A stretch of 37,752 bases of DNA from Clostridiales bacterium (GTDB lineage Bacteria > Bacillota > Clostridia > Lachnospirales > UBA12420), in contig DMOI01000001.1 in the NCBI GenBank assembly GCA_003452395.1, positions 10,087 to 47,838 on the forward strand, read 5' to 3'. Below the pieces are notes generated by a model, which was not told where the DNA came from, ran no database searches, and was given only the letters and a program-made list of their open reading frames with translations. Made by a program: the position numbers and the translations under genes. Below are positions 31,500 through 37,752 of this stretch, piece after piece. The number at the start of each line of letters is the position of its first letter. Within the stretch, counting starts at the first letter, position 1.

Positions 31500-32348
31500 C
31501 TATACTCCTAATGCGTTTTCCCTGAACTGTATATATTTTTCCACATTTATATCCAGAAACTGATTAACAAACTCCCTACTACAAGAAAATTGCTTCTTTA
31601 CCTCTCCCTTAGTTATGGGTTTATCACTTGCTAAATACAATAATCTATTTAGCGGATTTGCCATTTCTGTTTGATAATAAGGTATTATAAGCTTATCGTA
31701 TACATTATAGTAGTCAAAATATTGTTTATTCCTAACAACCGTTTTAGGAATGAGTATAATCGGTTTTCCATTATGAACTGGTAGATGTACCTTTACTTTA
31801 TCCCATTTATTTATATCTATATTGTGATATCTTATGCTGTTTACCTGTTGCATTGGAATATTATATTTTACACATTCTTTTTGTGTATACTCAACCAAAT
31901 TTTTTTGTATTATATTTGATATAAAATCAGAAACCTTATCTCTATACACCCTAGGTATAAATACTTGACAGTCAAAAATGTCTTTTATCATTCCAGTCTC
32001 TCTTACCTTACTTTTCTTAATTTGCTCATACAGATACATCCCATCTTTCAAAGAAAATTCTTTACCTTGAGACTTATTACTTGAATAGCCTATTTTCAGC
32101 TCATTAATTTCCCTCAAATACTTCATCATTCGCCTTGCTTCGTCATCTTGATCATTTCGAGCATACTCGATCAACTTTTCAAAGTACCTGCTTATTTGCC
32201 TTTTTACTCCTTTACACCATTAATCACTTGATATATGTATACAATATGGGTCAATGAAAACTTGTGTATCTCCGCCGTCTAATTCTATATCTAGAAAATC
32301 AACTTTGTCGGAGTTTAAATCATATTTTTTGCATAATAACATATGCAT
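31500..32348 (-). pseudogene. Unidentified gene split by an in-frame TAA
   Basis: A frame starting at 32348 (RBS AAAGGAGGAG; ATG also at 32342) encodes MHMLLCKKYDLNSDK through GGDTQVFIDPYCIHISSD and stops at TAA 32220-32222. The same frame then continues without another stop for 239 codons (WCKGVKRQISRYFEKLIEYA onward) to 31500. The downstream part has no credible start: the first usable codon is TTG at 32174, with no RBS. The whole would be about 281 residues. The N-terminal DTQVFIDP phrase and the LIEYARNDQDDEARR segment recall uncharacterised proteins of defence islands, but I cannot name the family. A nonsense mutation or a sequencing error are the options. Confidence 0.65.
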
Positions 32349-32360
32349 CACTCCTCCTTT

Positions 32361-32477
32361 TTAGTTTGGTGTTGTTCTTCTGTGATCTGGTACTTTTGTG
32401 CCATCTCTTTTGGTATAACCCTTTACTACAACTATCTTTTTCTCTTGCTTGCCTCGTATTGAGCTCTTAGTTTTCAT
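32361..32477 (-). CDS. 38-residue basic protein with KGYTKRDGT motif
   Basis: Starts at the ATG at 32477, preceded by AAAGGAGG (10 bases), and ends 12 bases before the start of the disrupted gene, so the two are an operon. The product is rich in Lys and Arg and ends VVVKGYTKRDGTKVPDHRRT plus TPN. The GYT(R/K)xDGTxVxxHxR pattern is common in short hypothetical proteins of plasmids, phages and mobile islands, and at the ends of larger ones. No function is known. A hairpin (32491-32515) abuts its RBS. Confidence 0.65.
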   Translation of the reverse strand: MKTKSSIRGKQEKKIVVVKGYTKRDGTKVPDHRRTTPN

Positions 32478-32490
32478 TGCAAATATCCTC

Positions 32491-32515
32491 CTTTCGTCTA
32501 GTTTTAAGACGAAAG
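32491..32515 (-). promoter_or_regulatory. Hairpin adjoining the RBS of the 38-residue protein
   Basis: CTTTCGTCT (32491-32499) and AGACGAAAG (32507-32515), 9 bp with a 7-base loop. On the minus strand the second arm runs directly into the SD sequence, AAAG-GAGG, so folding would reduce access to it. It overlaps ACGAAAGTGTAC (32509-32520), which recurs inverted at 32590-32601. Confidence 0.55.
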
Positions 32516-32537
32516 TGTACTTTTTTAACAAAAAGTG

Positions 32538-32567
32538 TTGCAAATCTAACACAATTTGTGATATACT
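32538..32567 (+). promoter_or_regulatory. Plus-strand promoter for a short RNA
   Basis: -35 TTGCAA (32538-32543), 18-base spacer, extended -10 TGATATACT with TATACT at 32562-32567. Transcription would start near 32574 and meet a terminator within about 65 bases; no ORF follows. Confidence 0.5.
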
Positions 32568-32573
32568 TTAAAC

Positions 32574-32637
32574 AGTTATTTTTAAGTATGTACACTTTCG
32601 TACATGTTAGAGTCCCTTTGCAGAGGGATTCTTTTTT
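32574..32637 (+). ncRNA. Candidate small RNA with two hairpins
   Basis: Between the promoter at 32538-32567 and a good intrinsic terminator: GAGTCCCT (32610-32617), loop TTGCAG, AGGGATTC (32624-32631), then TTTTTTCTT. A first hairpin ATGTAC-ACTTTC-GTACAT (32588-32605) exposes ACTTTC. It contains GTACACTTTCGT (32590-32601), whose CTTTCGT part is complementary to the ACGAAAG next to the SD of the divergent 38-residue protein gene. Boundaries are predicted, and expression is unproven. Confidence 0.45.
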
Positions 32638-32673
32638 CTTTCTATATATTAATGTGTTACATTAATACCAAAA

Positions 32674-33756
32674 TCATTCTATCATGTGCCTATGTATTTG
32701 ATCTAAATATCTAACCATCGTCAAATAGTTCCATGTGGCCCAGCTTCCATTCTTTTTTTCCTTACCCGATTGCATTGTGTCCAACTCATTAAACATTGCA
32801 CAATCTCTTTTTTCAAACTCTTTACTATCAAGTAGGTTAATTTTACAAATTACTTTTTCATATCCTTTCAATCCTTGATCTACTGGTTTTTTATCTCCGA
32901 TAGTATCATTATTTTTAACAATATAAAATTTATTTTTGCTGTACAAATAAATTAATGCCAACGCTACACCTTTTCCACCACCACTTTTACCTGGAAGTGC
33001 ATCTTTTAGCCCCATAAAATCTCCAAAGCCCTCAAAGCCCTCTTTTTTATATTTAAGTGCAACTGAATTATCGATAAGATTTGTCCATCCATCTTCCCCA
33101 TCTTCCCCATCTTCCCCATCTTCTCCATCTTCTCCATCTTCTCCATATGAACCATTTTTTATATTTCTATGCCTCGGAGAATTTAATATTATTTTTCTTG
33201 CAACTATATTTGAACTTTTTATTTCCTCATTTTCCATGAATTTCGAGTCTATGTCCTGCTCCCTTATGTCAAACATGAAGAAATCTTGTTTTCCAATAAT
33301 TTCACTAATTGTAGTCATATATCTGTATAAATATTCATCTGTTATCCTTAATGCTACTCTCTTATTATTTTGTTTTATTCTTAATAAAAAGGCTTTTAAA
33401 TCTTCTTTTGTAAAATCTCTTGCATTACTTATAGATACTACAGGTATCAAATTGTCATATTTTAATATTTTTTCGATCTTTTCGAAATACAATTTCATAT
33501 TTCCTCTCAGATCATTAGCTATATTGCATTTATTTACTCCCACATTTTTTCCATATGTCTCAACATCAAATGTAAAATAATCAATAAATGCTTCTTTTCC
33601 ATTTAGCCTCTCTTGTATACCCTCTATTGTACATATTTCATCTTTCTTCTCATGAATTATTTCAATAAGAGGTATCATCTTTTCAGAAAAGCAGCCACTG
33701 TAGTTTTTCATCAATTTTAATTCTTGATCCCTATTCTTTAGTATTGGTATATACAT
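32674..33756 (-). CDS. sce7725-like (beta family) protein with EDG repeats
   Basis: 360 residues, ATG with GGTGGTGATT upstream. The opening MYIPILKNRDQELKLM, MIPLIEI and later DLRGN, LIPVVSI and RVALRI resemble the beta-protein/sce7725 family, repeated beta-alpha units of unknown biochemical function that typically occur with sce7726 proteins. Residues 206-223 are six perfect EDG triplets from a 9-bp minisatellite, inserted before WTNLIDNSVALKY. The C-terminal GKSGGGKGVALALIYL carries a glycine-rich loop. It is the last gene of the HigB-HigA/ImmA unit. Family assignment is from sequence feel and context, without a search. Confidence 0.65.
   Translation of the reverse strand: MYIPILKNRDQELKLMKNYSGCFSEKMIPLIEIIHEKKDEICTIEGIQERLNGKEAFIDYFTFDVETYGKNVGVNKCNIANDLRGNMKLYFEKIEKILKYDNLIPVVSISNARDFTKEDLKAFLLRIKQNNKRVALRITDEYLYRYMTTISEIIGKQDFFMFDIREQDIDSKFMENEEIKSSNIVARKIILNSPRHRNIKNGSYGEDGEDGEDGEDGEDGEDGWTNLIDNSVALKYKKEGFEGFGDFMGLKDALPGKSGGGKGVALALIYLYSKNKFYIVKNNDTIGDKKPVDQGLKGYEKVICKINLLDSKEFEKRDCAMFNELDTMQSGKEKKNGSWATWNYLTMVRYLDQIHRHMIE
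33088..33141 (-). repeat. 9-bp minisatellite encoding six EDG units
   Basis: Six consecutive copies of a 9-base unit (GAAGATGGG and GAAGATGGA forms) inside the sce7725-like gene. Copy-number change would add or remove three residues and keep the frame, so it could vary protein length without inactivation. Confidence 0.9.
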
Positions 33757-33781
33757 ACAATCACCACCTTTAGTTTATAGT

Positions 33782-34846
33782 TTATACTTTTGCTTTCAAT
33801 CCTACAAATTGATTCCAATCCAGCTTACCGTCATGTTGTAGAAAAGCGATTATGATACCCGCTATAACTTTCTGATTTTTTGCAAATTTCAGTATACTAT
33901 TTTCATTAAATATATTTTTATCAACAAAGTTATTATAGTCATCTATATTAATTAGGTTTTCCCTTGCAAATTTATTTGCTCTTTTCTCTTTTTCATTCAA
34001 CGTCTCCTCATTTTCATCTACAAATGAAATCATTGTTTCTTCTTGATTATAGTCATTTATTAAATGTCCAAGTTCATGGAAAAATGCAAACCATATTACA
34101 TCAAGATATCGTAACCTTTTGCTTATATAGATAGCAGGTATTCCATTGTAAGTAGTCGTCGCTCCTCGTACTTTACTGCCTGATATTGCTTCTTCACATA
34201 CGAAGTAAATTCCTAATCTTTTACACATTATTCGCAAATTTTGTATTGCCTGTTCAAAATTTTCTGTATATACTATTCTTTTAAAATCTGGTATTCTTTT
34301 TGCCAACTCATTTACATCAAATTTGTTTTGCCCTATATCATTATCTTTTATCTCTATCTGCTCCTCACAAAGTGAGAGCCATACTAAAATTGGTTCGTTG
34401 TCGCCACCATCTTGCATAAAACTAGGATTAAGTTTCGCCCATCGTTCATCTACTTCTCTAAAACTTTTTATCTTTAATATTTTAAGCATTTCATCATACT
34501 GTTTTTCTAGTGGCCAATTTAGCCCTTTAAATACTTCCTTAAACTTATATTTTTTAGCTATCTCTCCTACATTCTCTAATTCTTTTTCATTGTTCTCTTC
34601 TTCCCTTGCTAAAGACAGTCTATAATTTGATTCAATATCTAACCAGAACTTTGCTTGCACATCTGTAAATATTTTTTCTAGTGCTATGGCAACTTTTTCT
34701 GTCATCTTTGCTTCACCATTGATAAGATTAGAAACATATTTTTCGCTACTTCCCAATTTTTCTGCCAAAGCTTTTTGAGTTATATTATTCGCTTCAAGAT
34801 ATTCTTTTAGTATAGTACCTGTCGGCACATAATAATTCATACTCAT
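33782..34846 (-). CDS. HigA-like antitoxin fused to an ImmA/IrrE metallopeptidase domain
   Basis: 354 residues, ATG with AGAGGGG upstream. The first 65 residues are an Xre-type HTH with HigA character (GTILKEYLEANNITQKALAE, then LGSSEKYVSNLINGEAKMTE). The C-terminal half is an ImmA/IrrE domain with the zinc motif H257-E258-L-G-H261 (WFAFFHELGHLIND) and a following NEKEKRANKFARENL helix that supplies the third ligand. In ImmA-type systems the peptidase cleaves a repressor on a stress signal; in HigBA the HTH protein neutralises the toxin and represses the operon. The gene follows the HigB-like gene by 24 bases. Middle residues 75-180 are a helical linker without a named domain. Confidence 0.85.
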   Translation of the reverse strand: MSMNYYVPTGTILKEYLEANNITQKALAEKLGSSEKYVSNLINGEAKMTEKVAIALEKIFTDVQAKFWLDIESNYRLSLAREEENNEKELENVGEIAKKYKFKEVFKGLNWPLEKQYDEMLKILKIKSFREVDERWAKLNPSFMQDGGDNEPILVWLSLCEEQIEIKDNDIGQNKFDVNELAKRIPDFKRIVYTENFEQAIQNLRIMCKRLGIYFVCEEAISGSKVRGATTTYNGIPAIYISKRLRYLDVIWFAFFHELGHLINDYNQEETMISFVDENEETLNEKEKRANKFARENLINIDDYNNFVDKNIFNENSILKFAKNQKVIAGIIIAFLQHDGKLDWNQFVGLKAKV

Positions 34847-34870
34847 AATAACCCCTCTTTTCTAATAATT

Positions 34871-35182
34871 TTAGTGGTAATCTCCTACAAATATAATAAT
34901 AATTTCTTTAATTGTTTTTATATCTTCTATGTTATATTCGCCAATTGGCCTAAATACAATTCTATCGTTTTTCGAATACCATACTGCCCAACAACCTTCA
35001 TATGTACCTGTTAGTTTATGCCTTATAGGTGGCGGAGATGTGGATATTTCAGATAGATCATCAACCGAAGATAGCTCCACCATTCTACTAATGATATTTC
35101 TATGATATTGTGTGTATTCTTTCTTCAGAAGCCTTTCGTTAGTAAGTATTTTTTCTAGTTTTCCTTGGTATTGTATTTTCAA
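34871..35182 (-). CDS. HigB/RelE-superfamily toxin-like protein
   Basis: 103 residues, TTG start with GGCGGTGAAA upstream. The fold pattern of HigB/RelE toxins is visible: an N-terminal helical segment (KILTNERLLKKEY and RNIISRMVELSSV), then PPPIRHKLTGTYEGCWAVWY and NDRIVFRPIG, the beta-sheet region carrying the Arg and His positions used for ribosome-bound mRNA cleavage, and a final IKTIKEIIIIFVGDYH. RelE toxins often end with a similar beta strand and Y-H. It directly precedes the HigA-like gene, which fits the toxin-first order of higBA. Toxicity is untested. Confidence 0.8.
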   Translation of the reverse strand: MKIQYQGKLEKILTNERLLKKEYTQYHRNIISRMVELSSVDDLSEISTSPPPIRHKLTGTYEGCWAVWYSKNDRIVFRPIGEYNIEDIKTIKEIIIIFVGDYH

Positions 35183-35212
35183 GACTGTTTCACCGCCTAT
35201 GCCTTATAGTAG

Positions 35213-35242
35213 TATGATATCATAAATTTATATTTAAGTCAA
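35213..35242 (-). promoter_or_regulatory. Promoter of the higBA-like operon with palindromic operator
   Basis: Minus strand: -35 TTGACT (35237-35242), 17-base spacer, -10 TATCAT (35214-35219). The perfect palindrome TATGATATCATA (35213-35224) covers the -10 box, where an autorepressing HigA-type HTH protein would be expected to bind. Confidence 0.7.
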
Positions 35243-35277
35243 CTATTTTTAAAAACTTCTATACTTTTTTCTTTTTT

Positions 35278-35327
35278 AAAGGATATAGAAGTATTTACAA
35301 TATTCGGTAAATACTTCTATATCCTTT
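35278..35327. terminator. 21-bp perfect hairpin overlapping the sce7726-like stop codon
   Basis: Arms 35278-35298 and 35307-35327 are perfectly complementary over 21 bases, with the 8-base loop AATATTCG. The stop codon of the gene at 35326-36132 overlaps the right arm. A/T runs on both sides permit termination in either direction. It separates the sce7726-like gene from the higBA promoter. Confidence 0.8.
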
Positions 35328-36132
35328 ATTTATATATACTTATAGGACTAATATTGTTTTTAAAAAACCATTGATAATCTATATCCAGAATTTTTTCATT
35401 GTTCTCTTTCAAAAAATTCCACCTATCACTATATTTTATTTTTAGATATCTTTTGTAAAGTCTATTGATAGTACTTTTTTTGTATTTTTTCTTACAAATC
35501 TCTATGCATTCCTCTCTTGTTAAAGAATTGTCTTTCACTACTTTTCGTAGAAACTCCAGTGTAATTGTACCAAGTTGATACTCTATATCTATTTTTTCTG
35601 ATTTTTGCACATTTTTATAAACTTTAAATATTAACTTGTCATTTTTTTCTTCATACACATATATACCACATTCTATTGGTATGGCTCTTTCTACTTCTTG
35701 ACATTTACTAATCGGACAAATTACATATACTTCATCAAATAATCGTTGGTAGTCATTAACTTGTTTGTCAAGTCTATCTAAAGTATCTAACTCAGTTTTT
35801 ATTTCATATGCCACACTTTTACCATTAACCTTACATAAATCCAGCCTACTTTCCCCACTATTAAGTTCAAATATTGTTATACTATTGTTACTTTTAAATA
35901 GTACTTGCCTAATAAAAGCTGCTTTTATAACCGCTTCATTATGATAATATTTAGTAAACAACTCATTGTACACTTCTCTAATATTCTCTGCTGTTATTTC
36001 ATTTTTGACGTATTTATATACATTAACAAACTTTTTATATAATTTTTCATTCAAAGACATAATGTTATATTCTTTATATAATCGCTGTAGGTCATCTTTA
36101 ACAATATAGTCATCCAAAACACAACCTTGCAT
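35326..36132 (-). CDS. sce7726-like putative PD-(D/E)XK nuclease
   Basis: 268 residues, ATG with AGAGGTGG upstream. The central part reads NEAVIKAAFIRQVL, then IFELNSGESRLDLCKVNGKS and VAYEIKTELDTLDRLDKQVNDY. This is the conserved core of sce7726-type proteins, with an acidic residue, the SRxD aspartate and the E-x-K pair of a restriction-nuclease-like active site. DEVYVICPI follows. The C-terminal third is basic and helical (KKKYKKSTINRLYKRYLKIK). The family often neighbours sce7725 proteins, one of which appears here across the higBA pair. Function unknown; a defence nuclease is inferred. Confidence 0.7.
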   Translation of the reverse strand: MQGCVLDDYIVKDDLQRLYKEYNIMSLNEKLYKKFVNVYKYVKNEITAENIREVYNELFTKYYHNEAVIKAAFIRQVLFKSNNSITIFELNSGESRLDLCKVNGKSVAYEIKTELDTLDRLDKQVNDYQRLFDEVYVICPISKCQEVERAIPIECGIYVYEEKNDKLIFKVYKNVQKSEKIDIEYQLGTITLEFLRKVVKDNSLTREECIEICKKKYKKSTINRLYKRYLKIKYSDRWNFLKENNEKILDIDYQWFFKNNISPISIYK

Positions 36133-36272
36133 ATTCTTCCACCTCTTCTTCCATTGTATAATCTACCTAGTATAGTTTATCAAAGTTTGCACTAATATTC
36201 AAGCAATACAGATATATTTATCCAAGTTTTCATCGCTTACTTTCTACCGCAATTGTACTTATATATCAATTT

Positions 36273-37211
36273 TTATCTACTATTTATGTATTTTACTAAT
36301 AAGTTTGGTAATCTTTCACTCCAATTACTACCAATATGTGCATTTAACAATATTATTATTTCTTCTAATGACCATATTTGAATCCTAGAATCCAATTGTT
36401 TTAATTCGTCATTTACATATCCAGTGCAAAACATTACTCCCCTATTTATGTTGTCTTCTATAACAGTATAGCCAAAAGCTTTTACACATTCTTTAGTTAA
36501 TTTTGTCGTTCTATACAATTTACATTCAGCATATACCTTTTCTTTTCCATCTTCCCTGTCTATTTCTGCTATAACGTCTTTTCCACCGTCTCTTGTGGCT
36601 GGAGTTAAAACAGTTTTATAGCCTATTTCTTTATATAATATTTCAATTAAATATTCAAACTCTCTAGGTTTTAAATCTAATATATAATTTTCCAGTCCTT
36701 TATTAGTATATATAAACTTAGCTTCTATAATTTCTATGCACTGTTCTATCCCTTTAATTCTCTCATCAGGCATCATACTTATTTCCGCTTCTAAATAGCA
36801 CTTCAAAGCTTTAATTGCTTTATATGGGCTGAACGGCAATAGCTGCACTATCCATGTTAATCCTTCCCAAGTATCTTGCATGTTTTCAATTCTCCTATAC
36901 ATTTCAACACCATTGAAAGCATTTAACAAATTTCTGTCCTCTTGCCTTTGATTTTCAGTATCTAGACCTTTTATATGTGCTTGCATCGTATCATAATGCA
37001 TTAAATCCAACTTACGAGTAAAAGGAAACAACATATATCTAATCAATTCTTTTACATCGCTGTCTGTGTTATTATGAATATTTTGAATGTAGTCATCTAA
37101 CCACTCATCATAAGGTATCATGCAACTTGGATATATGCTTTCTCCCTTTTTCAACAACTCATACCACTGATTAAAATTTGAATAGTTATCTGTGTAATAA
37201 TTTTCCAACAA
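36273..37211 (-). CDS. Mrr-like restriction endonuclease
   Basis: 312 residues, TTG start (a second TTG follows) with GGAGG five bases upstream. The C-terminal half holds the Mrr catalytic domain: LKPREFEYLIEILYKEIGY, TRDGGKDVIAEI (catalytic Asp in GGKDV) and YAECKLYR (the E-x-K pair), then NRGVMFCTGYV. The N-terminal 150 residues are helical with many Trp/Tyr/Met and no domain I recognise, perhaps the targeting part. Mrr family enzymes cut modified or foreign DNA. No methyltransferase gene is adjacent, which fits modification-dependent (type IV) restriction. Confidence 0.82.
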   Translation of the reverse strand: MLENYYTDNYSNFNQWYELLKKGESIYPSCMIPYDEWLDDYIQNIHNNTDSDVKELIRYMLFPFTRKLDLMHYDTMQAHIKGLDTENQRQEDRNLLNAFNGVEMYRRIENMQDTWEGLTWIVQLLPFSPYKAIKALKCYLEAEISMMPDERIKGIEQCIEIIEAKFIYTNKGLENYILDLKPREFEYLIEILYKEIGYKTVLTPATRDGGKDVIAEIDREDGKEKVYAECKLYRTTKLTKECVKAFGYTVIEDNINRGVMFCTGYVNDELKQLDSRIQIWSLEEIIILLNAHIGSNWSERLPNLLVKYINSR

Positions 37212-37297
37212 TTTATCCTCCGTATATCTTTTCTGTTCAGTATTGTTTATTTACTGATTTTAACTAGTCTATCTTTTTTATCTCAAACTTTATTCCT

Positions 37298-37513
37298 CTA
37301 TAATTTTTGTATTGCCTTTTTCAACTCTTCCATCTCTTCCTGACTCAAAGTAACACCTTTACCCATCTTCTCGTGTTCTGGTGCCCAGTCACGTATATCA
37401 TACTTTGCAGGCTTATCGTTCCAGCTAACTAGATTAAGTTCTTTCGTCCACCCCCCTGATGCTTCTGATAATACTACAATTTTTTCGATTATTTCATATT
37501 TTACTTCTGCCAT
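37298..37513 (-). CDS. YdbC/PC4-like single-strand nucleic-acid-binding protein
   Basis: 71 residues from the ATG at 37513 (AAAGGAG ten bases upstream; an ATG three codons earlier is too close to the SD). The sequence MAEVKYEIIEKIVVLSEAS, GWTKELNLVSWNDKPAKYDI, RDWAPEHEKMGKGVTL matches the YdbC family, small PC4-fold proteins that bind single-stranded DNA. The frame continues open upstream to the window edge without a stop. Confidence 0.85.
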   Translation of the reverse strand: MAEVKYEIIEKIVVLSEASGGWTKELNLVSWNDKPAKYDIRDWAPEHEKMGKGVTLSQEEMEELKKAIQKL

Positions 37514-37751
37514 ATTATTCATTCTCCTTTCAGTTTTTTCTTTTTGTTTGTTCGTATCTGTCCTGTTTATATCTTCAAATTTGCAAAATCTTTTAACTAT
37601 TTCTAAGCTTATCCTATTGATTGGCATACCTTCAAGTAATTTTTCTATAACAAAAGTCACATCGTCTATATTGGCAGTTTTAGGGAGTTTCATTTCACCT
37701 GGTTCAACCAATTCTCTTAGATTTTGTTTCAGTCGAGTAACGCAGAGGAGC
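37514..37751 (-). other. Open frame running in from the right edge, fused in frame to ydbC
   Basis: The same reading frame as the YdbC-like gene is open from 37513 back to the edge of the window, reading LLCVTRLKQNLRELVEPGEM, then KLPKTANIDDVTFVIEKLLE and EIVKRFCKFEDIN. This could be the C-terminal end of another protein, or non-coding sequence open by chance. I cannot identify it. Confidence 0.35.
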
Positions 37752-37752
37752 C

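Noticed and set aside
32220..32222. Programmed read-through or selenocysteine at the in-frame stop
   Set aside because: The codon is TAA, not TGA, and no recoding signal is visible.
33088..33141. CRISPR-like repeats
   Set aside because: The 9-base units are contiguous, without spacers, and inside a coding frame. No CRISPR array is seen anywhere in the window.

Overview
The window comes from a low-GC, Gram-positive bacterium, most likely a spore-forming member of the Clostridia. Evidence: AT-rich sequence with strong GGAGG-type ribosome binding sites and frequent TTG/GTG starts; a division and cell-wall (dcw) cluster in the Bacillus/Clostridium order (mraZ-rsmH-ftsL-pbpB-spoVD-murE-mraY-ftsW/spoVE); and a MurE with the DNPR motif of meso-diaminopimelate-adding enzymes. 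Almost every gene is on the minus strand, so gene order below follows leftward transcription.

Region 1 (about 1-17.8 kb) looks like a peptide natural-product locus in three minus-strand transcription units around one plus-strand HTH regulator (3375-4880). Unit A (promoter 17765-17793) encodes an ABC-F ATPase, an arginase-fold protein, a 25-residue cationic peptide (14685-14762), an attenuator-like hairpin and two radical SAM proteins. Unit B (promoter 11936-11964) encodes a one-module C-A-T-TE NRPS whose specificity residues read as glycine, a membrane histidine kinase and an EamA/DMT exporter. Unit C (promoter 3189-3217) encodes a MoaA-like radical SAM protein, a CYTH-domain protein, a SPASM-type radical SAM protein and a 47-residue peptide (28-171). 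The promoters of A and C share an almost superimposable layout and an identical 17-base A/T tract, suggesting co-regulation. My reading is a RiPP-type system: a short Arg/Lys-rich precursor modified by radical SAM chemistry and perhaps by Arg-to-ornithine conversion, with an ABC-F protein as candidate ribosomal self-protection. The peptide genes are too short for ordinary gene callers and the product is unknown to me.

Region 2 (18.0-20.6 kb) has a stand-alone TldD/PmbA C-terminal-like protein, an RNHCP zinc protein, a VUT-family (queuosine precursor type) transporter, and a LemA protein, separated by palindromic elements.

Region 3 (20.7-31.1 kb) is the dcw cluster, led by a promoter and three 10-base-spaced MraZ boxes. 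murD, murF and murG are not present. Palindromic repeats sit between several genes.

Region 4 (31.2-37.75 kb) is a defence/toxin-antitoxin island: two decayed genes, a 38-residue basic protein, a candidate small RNA on the plus strand, an sce7725-like (beta family) protein with a 9-bp minisatellite, a HigA-ImmA/IrrE fusion with a HigB-like toxin, an sce7726-like putative nuclease, an Mrr-like restriction endonuclease and a YdbC/PC4-like protein at the right edge.
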